Assembly (NCBI GenBank): GCA_905331475.1
Contig: CAJNYU010003035.1
Span: 132,554 to 196,553, forward strand
Reading direction: 5' to 3'
DNA length: 64,000 bases
Origin: Rotaria socialis
Taxonomy: Eukaryota > Rotifera > Eurotatoria > Philodinida > Philodinidae
The first letter of the stretch is position 1, and each line of letters begins with the position of its first letter. The notes under the pieces are model-generated. The model worked only from the letters and a program-made list of their open reading frames with translations, was not told the DNA's origin and searched no databases. Made by a program: the position numbers and the translations under genes. Below, one piece after another: positions 1 to 11,411 of this stretch.

Positions 1-965
1 GAAATGTTCGGAAAGTCGTCCTCTTTTTATAGTTGAACCATATACTTATGTTTTGGTTCTTCTAATTTGTACTTCGTCAGTGGACTATGGATTTTGTCCT
101 TCAATTACGATTAGTATCGGATCGATAATGCACTCAAATCACAGTGTTATATTGTTTGGTCAAGTTTGGACGCTTTTTACATAGAAGATTTTACAAGTTA
201 GTTAAAATTTTATGAGCACTGATTTGGAATCTAAACATATTTGATAACTTAGATTTTAAATAGACTAAGACAATACAGAGTATATTTTAAACTTAGATTT
301 GCAGTAATAAAAAAACTAATGTAAGTGTATATTTTGTATGATCTAGCTCTTCCTTTTGCACAAGGTTACGCTACTTTCATTGAACGCTGATTTTGTTTTT
401 AAAAAAATTTTATGACATGTAGCTTTAGCGGGATTGACACACTCTCATAGTTAAAATAGTTCAGGAACGCTCTAAGATTTACTAATAAGTTATTTATATT
501 TATTTTGAATATTAGTTTATAGAGCGAAAACGTAGATTAATTTATATATATATATATATATAGGGGTTGAAAGATATATGATTTACAGAATTATTTTTGT
601 TTGAATAATTAAAACAAAAATTAGTATGATTTATTACTAAGTAAGTATTGTACATTATTAACGAAATTTATTGTATTAGACATCATAGTTGTATTTGACT
701 TATTAGTTCACGTTTTAAAAGATGTAATAGTATAGTTAAGAAGTTCATTGAAAATTTAACATTGACTGAGAAATATGATTTAAAACTTTATGAATTGTGT
801 ATTTCGATAATAGAATTGGTATTTTTATGAGATAGGAACAGATATTGACTTTAATGAAAATAAATATAATAGCAATGTTATTGAAACAATAAATTAAGTT
901 ATATATTCATTTTCACAGAATAAAAGTAAAGGTTTAAGATCTGCTGGTGCATCAGGTAAAGCCCA
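1..965. other. AT-rich sequence without a gene
   Basis: No reading frame or RNA fold stands out. The stretch is strongly AT-rich and has a (TA)n run at about 541-562. It lies downstream of the stop codon of the minus-strand Josephin exon. Confidence 0.6.
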
Positions 966-1534
966 TCATTTTTTTGCAATATCGTCTATAGAAAGGTCTT
1001 GATTTAAATCATCTGATATACTTTGGATAGTGATGTATATATTACAATTACATTGCAGAAGTAAATCAATAAACTTTAATATATCTTGACAATGAATAGG
1101 TTCATGATACATAGTATGTTTAGAATCAATTTTAAAAAAGTAACCTTTTGTCAAACGAAATTGACGCAGAATATAATAATGATAATCTTGTTGAATAAGC
1201 AGAGCTTGAATATTTTGAGTATTAGATAAAATTAAACTTCGAATAGGACAATTACTATTCTCTAATTTATTAATTTGTAGAAGCTGTATATTAAAAATAT
1301 GACGGAGAGCTGCGTCTAAAACTTGAATATCATAATCTCCACTGTTTTCGTAATAGTATTGTGTAATTCGTATCGAATCTCCATTTCTACATATTTGTTC
1401 AGCAGCCGCTAAATTGTTAGCTATTTCTACTAAATACTCATCACTAAATAAATCAAGATTTTGTGCAAGCGCACGAAGAGAGTGTCGTCCACAATAATTT
1501 CGATCTTGTTCCTCACAAATGATGATATTCTGAG
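966..1534 (-). CDS. Josephin-family (ataxin-3-like) deubiquitinase domain exon
   Basis: Josephin domains are papain-fold cysteine proteases that cleave ubiquitin. The exon reads CEEQDRNYCGRHSLRAL at its start, matching the family's E-K/E-Q...-C-x-x-H-x-L-N/R-x-L signature, so the Cys after NY is the likely nucleophile. About 40 residues on comes the GDYDIQVLDAAL block (family D-x-G-x-F-S-I-Q-V), then HYYILRQF, holding the catalytic-His position, then FFKIDS, where the family usually has Asn, so the third catalytic residue would be Asp. The stop is at 966-968. A good acceptor (TTCTCAG) lies just 5' of 1534; the frame is closed shortly upstream, so this is an internal or last exon. It directly follows the exons of the PIF1-type helicase on the same strand and probably belongs to that gene. 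OTU is the protease usually described in Helitrons; a Josephin domain here is unusual. Confidence 0.65.
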
Positions 1535-1779
1535 AATTTTTCAAAAATGAATGTTTAAAATAAATTTGATATGTCACATTTTAACCGTTTCATATCACCA
1601 CAATCTGAAGTAGTTTGTATAGAAACTTTATATGATGGTATTGGTGATAATTTAGGGATATTCAATGACTGTGATAGACACCAATCAGTATAGTTCTATA
1701 ATAAGATATAGTTAATCATAATATAATTCAAATAAAAAATATGACCTCGGATTGTAGATATTGTTCAATTTGAATTGGA

Positions 1780-3480
1780 AACTCTTCTTCTAATTTATGC
1801 AAGCGGGCCATTTCAAGTAATGCTGCTTTAGACACCTAGTACATGAATTTATGTTAATTAATAGTCAACAAGGGTGGATTACTTTGAACGATTTACGCTC
1901 GTATGCTAAGATTACAATATCGGTTAATTTTCGTGTACGACTTAAAATCGTGTAGAACATTCCAGGTTTCCAATTTATGTCGGTGAGATCAACAACTAAC
2001 TTATTATAAGTCATGCATTGCGAACGATAAACTGTAATTGCATAACCAAGACTAAGTGGTAGTTGTGTTCTTGTCATCCAAATTCCGTTTTTATCTTTAT
2101 AGCCGACTTGTTCTGGAATCATTTTATATATGGAACCATTATTTAGTTCTTATAGCAGAAAGCATTACATTAAATTAATTTAACAGTTTAACCTATCTTA
2201 CCGAGTTCGACATATTTTGGTATTGTCATGGTCACTGCTATATTTAGATTTGGAAAGACACACCGATTAGAGATAGGCAAAACAATATGAGAACTATTGT
2301 CCCAAAATAATATCTTTTATAGTTGCTTCAGTTCCGTTAACCATAGCCCCATCGAAATCAATATTTCGTCGACAAATTACACGTGCACCGATACATAATG
2401 GTAGTTGTTCGAACATGTATCCACAGTCGTTTTCGTCACCTGAAGGTTGTAAAATAATTTTAGATTCTTTTTGACTAGCTTTGACTGGATTGAAAAATAA
2501 TGTACGAGCCATACCAATTTTCTAAAAATATAGTTTATTTCATGAATATATAATGAAAGACTTAAACTGACGTCTATAGATTGAATAATTCATATTGGTT
2601 TTTTCAATTTCACTGCTGTGTCCTTCAATCTGATAGAATTTCTCTCATTTGTTTTAGATCCTACACTATATGCATATATAGCATTTGAAAAATCGACCGA
2701 TTGTAATTCAGATAATCGCTCTTGATAATGCTCTGGGTTGTCTTCTTTTCGAATACTTCTACTTTTTATTGCAATTTCATCTTCTTCATTGTATTCTCCT
2801 GAAATACATCCTTATTTATTGTTATAACCAATTAGTAATAATATACCTAGGCGGATTCGACAAAGAACGTCAAAAAAGACTCTATCATCGCCCTGCCGCA
2901 TGTTAATATTAAAGTTGATAGGTCTGAATAAATCCGACCAGAGTGAGAAAGTTTCACCAGGAGCTCGCCAAAACATTTGTTTTGCAGCTACTGGTTCACA
3001 TTGACTCAAATCTTCGAATAATAAAACGGGGATACTCCCAAAATAAACACCACTTTTGTCAGACACTTCAAATATCTGATTCAAGCGTTTGTTTACTTTT
3101 TGAAAAAGGCTATGGGAAACCAATGAGATTTCATCAATAATTATCAAAATTAAATCACCAAGTCTGTTTTTAAGTGAATGTATTTTGAACGATGGTGCAT
3201 CATTAGGTGTTGATGTGTTATCTGGTCGCTAATGGTATATTATAGTATTATTTAGAACATGAAATGTAATGAAAAGTTACCATTCCTAACGCTGTATGAA
3301 TAGTCCAACCAAGAATATTTAAAGCAGCTTTGCCAATGTGAGCCATTTTCAGTAAACCTTTTTTTCTTCGTTGACGATTTCGAACAGCCGATTCACTAAT
3401 ACAAAAGTCAGTTAACATTTGTTCGATAATAGAAATGACATAAGATTTTCCAGAACCAGCTAAACCATTGACAATTATAT
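1780..3480 (-). pseudogene. PIF1/Helitron-type DNA helicase, 5'-truncated
   Basis: Five or more exons read in order on the minus strand. About 3287-3480 has Walker A GLAGSGKS and HTALGM. About 2811-3228 has the Walker B motif IIIDEIS and a degenerate motif III (LLFEDLSQCEPVAA where Q-x-P-P is usual). About 2655-2808 is a linker. About 2294-2518 has the PLCIGARVICRRN block. About 1865-2122 has TRTQLPLSLGYAITVYRSQ and YTILSRTRKL, the C-terminal helicase motifs. The usual HKSQG is YRSQC, losing the Gly. A one- or two-base slip near 2298 breaks the frame between the fourth and fifth exons. After the helicase block come SKAALLEMARLHK-type residues, common at the C-terminus of Helitron helicases, then the Josephin exon. 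The 5' side ends abruptly at a TGTGGG hairpin a few bases before the Walker A strand, so the N-terminal half is gone. Probably a decayed Helitron helicase. Confidence 0.7.
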
Positions 3481-3534
3481 GGGTGTGGGTGTGAATGAAG
3501 ATAAGGCAATGACATGTGCACCCACACCCACACC
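3481..3534. repeat. TGTGGG-arm hairpin 1
   Basis: The left arm GGGTGTGGGTGTG and the right arm CACCCACACCCACACC are complementary around a loop of about 24 bases. The arms are the TGTGGG repeat known as the bdelloid telomere repeat. It abuts the helicase exon at its Walker A end. Confidence 0.8.
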
Positions 3535-3610
3535 ACACACTCTCAAGTATGAATTAGAATAAGTCTTGTTGGTTCTTATATTTATATATAAGTAATCATA
3601 TTGATTTAAT

Positions 3611-3654
3611 GCCATCTGATGAGATCCTTAAGCAAGATCGAAACGCGTCATGGC
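3611..3654 (+). ncRNA. Hammerhead ribozyme (minimal PLE type)
   Basis: All conserved core strands are present in order: CTGATGA (3616-3622), stem II GATC/GATC (3623-3626 with 3636-3639), GAAA (3640-3643), a very short stem III around CGC, and the GTC cleavage triplet (3647-3649). Helix I closes with GCCAT (3611-3615) against ATGGC (3650-3654). Predicted cleavage is 3' of 3649. A minimal stem III is the form described for Penelope-like retroelements. No reverse transcriptase adjoins this copy, so it may be a solo remnant of a PLE terminal repeat. Confidence 0.85.
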
Positions 3655-3683
3655 TGCCTATATCACACCCTTAATCGACGTTA

Positions 3684-3960
3684 CCGAGTTCGATCATTTC
3701 AGATATATATAATGGGAAAGAGAACGAAATGGCTTAGTCTATGTCTACGACTTCGAACATTTCGAATATATATAATGGAAAAGAAGGAAAGAAAACCATT
3801 TAGCTGTCTCCATGTGCTTGACTTCGAACATTTCAGATATATATATAATGGAAAAGAAGGAAAGAGAACGATTTGGCTTAGTCTATATCGATGACTTCGA
3901 ACATTTTGAATATATGTATAATAAACAGGAAAGAAAGAAAGTGATTTAGCTTAGTCTATA
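3684..3960 (+). repeat. Tandem repeat after the hammerhead
   Basis: About four imperfect copies of a 63-80 bp unit. Each contains GACTTCGAACATTT, then an ATATATATAATGGA run, then a GGAAAG-rich stretch and GGCTTAGTCTATAT. It starts about 30 bp past the ribozyme. The open frame through it is periodic and looks like a by-product of the repeat. Confidence 0.75.
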
Positions 3961-5411
3961 TATTTAGTCAGCAAATAGATTGACTCATTTCTTTCTATAT
4001 ATGAAACAAACTCTACGTATACGAGTCCGTTATAGAATTTTTGTACAGATTCGGTTGACCTAAGAATGGTCTTGTTTATCGATGCTATATGTAAGACAGT
4101 AGTGTTGACTGTCTAAGTAATGAAATGAATGTTTTTATGGTTGATTGGTAAAAAAGGATGATTTCGATGCAGTATTCGATAATTCATATGAATTCATGAG
4201 TGAAATGATGTTGAAGGTCTTAATTACTTGTGCTATGTAATTATACTTAATGAAGTAGGATGACGTCATAGATAGACATATTGGAAGGAAAGAGAACGAA
4301 AGCGGTCAAAGAAACGTTATCCATTTCATATACGATGGCCTTTGACCGTTAATCGAAGAAATAGGAAAGGTAAAGAAAAGGATTCAATTGTCTAAATTGG
4401 AATAAACCAGTTTAACGACTGTTCATACGCTTCTGATGTAAGCGGGAAAATCAGAAAATTCGAATTAAATAAAACAATATTCATAGACGATCTGTTGAAT
4501 AGAAAAACGACTCATATCCTAATGTTGCTGAAAAGTTATTAGGGTTGTCTGTCTGTCGATAATAATGTGCAATTTTCCATGGTCAATATGCATCTGAAAA
4601 TGAGGAACATGGAACATCGCGTTATCATTCTTCTGTTCAAATGAAGTGAATCAAGCATGATAAAGAATCATAACAAAAAAGTTCATTGACAAAAAACAGA
4701 GGGTTATCTAGATAGTATCAGATGCTAGTTCAGTTGAAGTCGAATATGAAAATAGACACTGAGGGACACACATCTCTACTATTCTTTCAGATGATGCCAA
4801 TATCTGCATCTAACTTAGCATATCACATGCTCATGCGTTTAGCTCAATCATACATAGCGTCTCGAAACAGTGAGCAAACACTTAGCGTTACGGTCTTGGT
4901 TCAAATTGAATAAAATCCGAGAAATGTAGTTCAAATTTCCATCAGAAGAATTCATTTCCATAACATACTGAAGGTGGCATCAACTTAAAGCTATGAATCT
5001 AAGATTCTTCCTGAACTATGAAAGAGAGATCGTATATCGATTCGTTCCCTTTCGGTATCTAGATTTTTGTTCGAAAAATTTTCAGTTTTAAAGAATAGAC
5101 ATGGACTTGTACAATTGTTTATGATTATAGTTAAGTTAATTTTATGGGTGTGGGTGTGGGTGTGGGTCTGTGAGTGAATGAAAGATCCATATCCACAGCG
5201 ACAGCCACAGCCACACCCGCATCAACTGGCATATAGAACTTTGAAAAGTAAAATGTAGGCCGATTTAGTATCTTATCCGCCCACTTCTTTAGTGTGCAAG
5301 GTCGACATCTGAACATAAGCTATCAATGATGAATCAACGACTTTTTCATTACGGATGTGATAAACCGACAAATATGAACTACTTTAAGGATATATTTAAT
5401 TATGCAATTTT
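3961..5411. other. Unassigned stretch; contains hairpin 2
   Basis: No convincing gene. A 63-codon open frame at 4722-4913 has no recognisable feature. It lies between the tandem repeat and the 3' end of the ART-TPR gene. Confidence 0.5.
5145..5219. repeat. TGTGGG-arm hairpin 2
   Basis: The left arm is GGGTGTGGGTGTGGGTGTGG. The right arm is a diverged CCACAGCCACAGCCACACCC, still complementary. The loop is unrelated to those of the other copies. Confidence 0.75.
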
Positions 5412-8400
5412 TCAAAAAAAATGATCGAAGATTCGTTCGATTCCGTATTTGAGTCGCTGATGAAACCGTCGGTGTAAAGGATATTTCTCCAGAGCAAATG
5501 TCAAAGATTTCTCATAATGCTCGCGAGATTTTGTAAACTGTTTCATATTGTAATAAACGGTTCCAAGATTTTCATGAAGATACGTATGATAAGGATGATC
5601 TGATTCCTTTGTGGTGCGGAGAATTTTTTCAAACTTTTCAAAATAATCAAGAGCCTCTTCATATTTTTCCTGAGCATTGCAAACAATGCCGAATGTTTGA
5701 AAAGAGACACCTAGTCTGATGTCATTCTCTGAAAGGTATTATCTACGCAGACAAAGTGCTTTTTCGCTTAGCTCTTCCGCTTCATTGTAGCACTTTTGTT
5801 CACATTTAATGCGAGCCAAACGACTGTATGCATAAGGAAAGTCGGGAGAAGACTCATTATTTTGATGAAATCTGCGTAACAGCTCCAATCTTTGTAATGT
5901 AAATAATTCAGCTTGTTCGTAGTTATCTATTTGATAATAGCTCACAGCAATGTACTCTACAGCATTGCTTATATTGACACGATCTTCTAAGGGATCAAAT
6001 ATTTCTTTACTCTTGTGTAAAAATGGCAATGCTTTCTCATATTCATATAAATGAAAGTAAGCTTGTCCAATATTCAAATAAGAGTGACCAAGTATAAATT
6101 CGCATTGTTGTGGATCTTCCATTGATTTGTCTAAAACTAAACGAGCGTAGTATAATTCGAGTTCGAAATTTCTTTGAACATGGTATAGTTTTCTCAGTTC
6201 ATTATAAGTCACGACAAAGTCTTTAATGGTAGTGCACAATGTCAGTGCATGATTAAAAGAATCCAATGCATGTGAATATTCTTTCAGACGGAAAAAAGCC
6301 AAACCTTGATATCGATATACGTGAAGAAGACGATCATTAGAAAATAATGAAGCAATTGTGGCGCTTAAGTTGAGACATGCTTCGAAGTATTCTAAAGCTT
6401 CTTTTGGTTGCTTCATTTTCAGAAACAAGCGTCCAATAGAATAGAAAATTTCAAAGGCCGTTTCCGATTCAATAGGCATATCTAAATTGAGTAGCAATTT
6501 ATAGTTCGCGAGAGATTCTTCGTACTTATTCAATCGGTAGTAGGCTCGCGCTATGTAATGCAGAATCTCTTGAAATGTCTCATTATGAAGTGGTAAGTGA
6601 CGTTGAAATATTACGGCTGCTATCGAAAAATTGTTCAGACAAGTAGAATATGAGCCTCGCATGAAATAATTGCGTCCAATATGCAAATGAAGAGTGCCTA
6701 AAAGACGTGTTTTTTGACAAGGATTATGATTGCTTTCAATCATTAATGCTGTATTCAAATACTGCAAGGCTTGATCTAAATCATTCATACAATTGTGCAG
6801 TTCTCCCAAATCACTGTAGAGACCAGCAAAAAAACAATGGTCGTGTGGTAAAAATGATCGATAGATTTGTTCTGCTTTTTGATATGCATGCAATGCTTCT
6901 TCATTGTTATTAGCAACCGCATAAAGATGAGCTTGACAATGATATATTTTTCCCATTCTTGCTGGATTGGTTTGTGAACATTTTTCATATAACTCAGAAG
7001 CGGAGTCATAACATCTTTTAGCTTGTATTGTACAACCGCTACGAAAATACACTAATCCCATGTGCTGATAACAATCACCGATAGAAAAATGTTCCAATGG
7101 TAAACATTGACGATATATATCGAGAGAATAGTTGAAATGTAGAATCGCATCAGAATAGCTACCCAAGTAAAAATGCGTCATTCCAATAATATCATGAGCA
7201 TTTGCGATTTCCAAAGCTATTGATGGTAAATATGCAGTATAAATGCGTAACATTATTTCGAATAACTTTAAAGCTTCTTCATGTTTCTCCTGGCCATCAC
7301 AGAGTAGTCCGAGTGTTTCTAAGAAATTCGCTAAATGGAGTAGTTTCAGAGGCCTGAAGCTACCAAAAACCAGTGGTCGACATTGTTCAATACATTCGAT
7401 TGCTTTCATAAAATTGTTGTCTTCAATATGTAGTTGCGCGATTCGCAGTAACCATGACAACCGCATATCTTGATCTGTAGTCAATGCAAGCTCTTGCTCT
7501 CTCACCTTGATTACCATTTCTGAATTAAATACTGCCATCTTTCTCATTTGAATTTCCGTCAAAGGACTATTGCTGTTATCTAATCTGTAGAACTCCTTTA
7601 AATAACTGTTGCTTCGCTTTATGTCAGCCATAACAGTATAATAGTTGACCATACAGATATAGAATGCTGCTTCGGTGTTAAATTCATTCAATAGCTTGGG
7701 ATAATAATGCTCTTGTAGCTTTCGAATATGTTGCGAATCACATGTTTGCAGTTTAATGATCCATACATTATTTTCATATTGAATATTCATAATCTTAAAC
7801 ATAGCCCCGACTAATATGAGAATTTCCTGCTCAGAATTATTCCAGCTATACTTATCAATGTCAGCAAAAGGCGTGGTAGTTGTGCTTGTATCAATATCGA
7901 TAGCGAAGAGAACAGACTCATAATTAGGACGACGTTGCCCATTGCCTGCAAACATAAGAGAAGCATTTTGATCGAATGATGTCGATAAAAATGTGTTCAT
8001 GGCAATCAATGATCCAAGACTTCGTTTTAGTCTGTCGAGTTCTTGTGGTGCTATGAGCTGGCCACGATAAACTGTCAAAGTATAAGGAATGAGGTCCAGA
8101 TCAAGCAATGTTTGAAGATAATCGCAATGCAATTCAATTAGACGAGTGTAGAGCTCTGATAGAATGAAACGAAATTTATAGATATCATCGATGTTTTCTG
8201 AACGAAGTGTTCGATTCAATAGACGATACAGAAATGAATCTCGTGTATACCATTTAATGGCATCGTCTGATCGATAGTTTAATTCGAAATAAGAAATTTT
8301 GTCCAGTTCAGCTTTGTCATCTGCATAATAATTTCGACAATATTCAACCATATCAAGTTTTGCTTGTTCACCATCGAATGTATGAAAAAGAGCTTCCAAG

Positions 8401-8897
8401 TAAAGTTGACGCCAGATGAATGCGCCTGACGCTTTCGTTAAGTTGTGAGTTGACTGCCCTATTTCTAATAAACTGAAACTCGATGATGAATTCTCCTTGC
8501 AATCGCGCACATCTGCATATAGTTTTTCGATAAGGATATCTTCGCTTGAACAAATATGACGAACTTTTTCAAAATATCGAACTTGATCATTGCATATTTC
8601 AACCGTCGAAAGAAGATAGATGAATGAAACTTGTAGTAGAGCATTGGCTCTTGTTAAAATTTCATTATCGACTGATGAGAATGGGTTAAATGGCATAATA
8701 AAAAATAAATAATCAACATTGGTATCATGGATAAAATTCCAACATTCTTCAGGATCAAAAAATGTTTTCATATGTGGCTTTAAAGAACGAGCCCGTATTG
8801 ATGCATCGACACTGTTCTTAAAATCGGAGAATTTTTCATTGAACCAAACGACTTCGTAGAATTTACTTTCAGCTTGATATTCAATATTTTCCCACAT
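5412..8897 (-). pseudogene. ADP-ribosyltransferase-TPR protein with one in-frame stop
   Basis: The first about 400 residues hold an arginine-type ADP-ribosyltransferase fold with the R-S-E triad visible: TVYRGQ (R), FLSTSFD (STS) and NSEQEILIL (ExE, here EQE). The rest is a long array of tetratricopeptide repeats (for example GLVYFRSGCTIQAKRCYDSA and GQAYFHLYEYEKALPFLHKS). Such mono-ART/TPR proteins form a large family in bdelloids; by fold it would move ADP-ribose from NAD to protein or nucleic acid, target unknown. There is no signal peptide or membrane segment. The frame is intact from Met at 8897 to a TAA at 5739-5741, then resumes in the same frame for about 108 more codons of good TPR sequence (NMKQFTKSREHYEKSL) to a TGA at 5412-5414. 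Full length would be 1161 codons. The truncated 1052-residue protein keeps the catalytic domain and may still work. Confidence 0.85.
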
Positions 8898-9512
8898 TAA
8901 CTATGATATATCTGCTTATATAAGCAAAATATGTAAATGTCGATTAGCGGCAGTCCTAAAAAAAATTCAGATGATAAATAATCGAAGGCATGAAAGTTAA
9001 CCCCGCTCTCGTTTTAATTTATGTATCACAAGTCATTTAATCTATGTGAATATTGTTCATATTTCCTTGTGTACATGTGCCTTGTACATCAACATTATTT
9101 CTTTCTGCATCTGTTTACATTCATATTTGTGCCACATTACATTGCTGCTCTGCTGTTTGCTCTTGATGGCACAAGTGCGAAAAAATTAATCACTTCTTTT
9201 CTGTTTCTTTCGACTACATTCCTTGGTAGTAGCTAATAAAAGAATAACAATAAATCACATGTTTTTATTTCCAAGTTAGCTTATCAGCACGCTGAGATAA
9301 AATGAGTTGGAGTTGGCGTCGTGAATTATTGTGTAGCGCATCCAAACTTAAAAAGCTTATCAGCGCAGCCCCTTTGGAGCTGACATGTGAAACTCACGTG
9401 CCCCTATCTCCTTCATTAAATCAACATAAAAAATTACATAAAGTCAAAACTGTTTCAGAGGGAAGTTGTTTTCTAATATTAGCTATCATCAGAACAAGAA
9501 TCTCTTTTATTT
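8898..9512. other. Upstream region of the ART-TPR gene
   Basis: No convincing gene. It holds the 5' flank of the ART-TPR gene and a run of short open frames without codon structure. A pair of near-inverted AGCTTATCAGC/GCTGAGATA motifs lies near 9278-9300. Confidence 0.4.
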
Positions 9513-9588
9513 GGTGCCGGTGTGTGGATGTGGGTGTGAGTCTTTCTTATAATATTGACCCACACCCACACCCACACTCACACCCGCG
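9513..9588. repeat. TGTGGG-arm hairpin 3
   Basis: The left arm is GGTGTGTGGATGTGGGTGTG. The right arm is CACCCACACCCACACTCACA-like. The loop is about 25 AT-rich bases. It lies at the 3' side of the truncated ERICH3-like gene. Confidence 0.8.
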
Positions 9589-9784
9589 CATAGTTTCTCT
9601 ATGAATGAATAACATTGAAATTTGCTACAATGATCAATGGTTAGAAAAATACTCCTATTCGTCCAAATTGATTTAGCAATTGTTTTTTGACGTTTTCCAT
9701 TTACGTCACATAGGGATTCATATTGTTTTTCACCTAATTCAATTATTCTAAGAAGAAAAATTGTTCAACTCATCCTAACATCAC

Positions 9785-10174
9785 CTTGTTTTCTCCTGAA
9801 AAACGTACACTTCAAGTAATGCTTCTTCAAATTTAACTTGATTTGTATGTCCGATTTCCATATTCTTGAGTCGATTTTCGTACTCAGCCTCCGTTAAAAT
9901 GTGTCCACTTTTATTTATCTATATAAAGAAGAAAAATACAAAATCATCATCGGTTTAATAGCCAAAAAGAAAAAAAGAACAACGTACTAAACTGGCCCTG
10001 CGTAAATATTGTCGCATACGATCTCTTGTAAAGTATTTTTGCAGGTGTCTATCAGTAAGAATGCAGTAGGGTCTATGTGATTTGAAAAAATGACTCGAAA
10101 TACTTTTATCATCTTCGCTTTTGTTTAAGAAAATTAAAGACTTACGTTGCTGGTGGCGTTAGTGGAGTTGACAT
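9785..10174 (-). CDS. ERICH3: ERICH3-like protein, N-terminal exons only
   Basis: Three exons join without phase errors: 10146-10174 (ATG TCA ACT, 29 nt), 9988-10072 (85 nt) and 9785-9918 (134 nt). The donors read GTAAGT, GTACGT and GTGATG; the acceptors end CATAG and TATAG. The joined product starts MSTPLTPPATPYCILTDRHL and continues with QKYFTRDRMRQYLRRASLI and NKSGHILTEAEYENRL. From memory this matches the start of vertebrate ERICH3, which has a similar D-K-H-L-x-x-Y-F, R-I-R-R-H-L-x-R-x-G-L-I and G-R-I-L-S-E-K-E-Y run. ERICH3 is a glutamate-rich protein linked to cilia; its molecular role is poorly defined. About 80 codons are visible. The long Glu-rich remainder is missing, and within about 200 bp the sequence reaches hairpin 3, so this copy is probably truncated. 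Confidence 0.55.
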
Positions 10175-11411
10175 TGCTGGCTTCAATGATGACTGATCGA
10201 TTATGATTTTTCTTCAAGTGAGGAAAAAATTTAAGTTGTAAGAATATGTAAAAGCGTTGCAATGATGAAGAAAACTTTCCAGCGTCCTCTACTATTTAAA
10301 ATAGAAAACATTTTTTCTTTTCTCTGTTTTTGCCACGACTACAATTTTACTTCATAATTGATGGGAAAAAACACAGGCTCGGTTGCTCGCTTTTTTCTTC
10401 CGTTTCTTATTCATTAAGTTCAAATGAATTTCTCTACATCATTGAATAAAATATAGGAAAGCAAAAAACGAGAAACGACTGTTCATCGAACCTATGGGCT
10501 ATAAAGCATTGCCCTCTTAGTATTTTGAAGCTTTCTGAAAGGAATGTTGAAGTGCTTAAGGTAGAAAATTTTCCACTCATCTCCCCTCCACACCCCACCC
10601 GCAGGAGGGGGGGGGGCGCAAAATTCTCCTCCTGAAACTTACACTTATTATTTTCTTCAAAACATATACGTGAGTTCCACAAAAATCAGAATTGGTTGGC
10701 TATTATCGTCACACAACGAACATAGCCACGATACATTGACTTTCACATAAAAGTATTGCATCTTTTTGACAATAGAGACTTTCTTCCAACAGTCCATTAC
10801 ACTTTTTTTTACTTTGCCATATAAAGCTTCATAGAAAACTTGTATTTTTTCTCGAGAGTGTGGGTTTGAAGACATATACATTTAAAAGGAAAATCCACAC
10901 TGGCACAGCACACCAATCCTATAGGTGAATGACGAGTGAAGAGTAGCTACGAAATTGATACACAATATTTATTTTTCATGAACCTTTTGATATTCGGATT
11001 ATTTTAGAAAAAAGTGGTCAAGTTAGTGGCAGCGGGCAAACAAGAAACGTAAGATGGCGTGGTCATAATAAAACAATATATCTATAGAAAAATAACTGCT
11101 TTCGTCAAGTGGCATTCTCAATCATTGGATTAGCAACCACGATAAGTTGCTTATACAGCGAGTCATTTCGGCAACATTTGCCTACGCGAAGCCAATATTT
11201 GTTAGCGTAAGTCTTGGTTAAAGTCCTGCGACTAATATTGTCCGTACAATGAAGATGCTAACATATGAACTGATTGGTGGAAGTTTGATTCAACTCAACT
11301 TCAACTTATTTTTTGTATAACTGATAGAAACAGAGCATCTGATGTTTTATTCGAATAAACACCTATTACTTTGTGCCGTAAAACTGATATTGCATTTTAT
11401 TCAAGCGCCTT
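10175..11411. other. Gap with a dispersed repeat and a weak hairpin
   Basis: About 10530-10625 is a diverged reverse copy of a dispersed repeat also found near 52285-52365 and 56248-56335 (shared words GAAAGGARTGTTGAAGTG and GGTAGAAA). It ends in a G-rich run at 10604-10617. At 10857-10901, GTGTGGGTTT pairs with AAATCCACAC, a degenerate member of the TGTGGG hairpin set. The rest has no supported gene. Confidence 0.5.

Noticed and set aside
3619..3894. 91-codon plus frame across the tandem repeat
   Set aside because: It overlaps the hammerhead and is periodic with the repeat unit.
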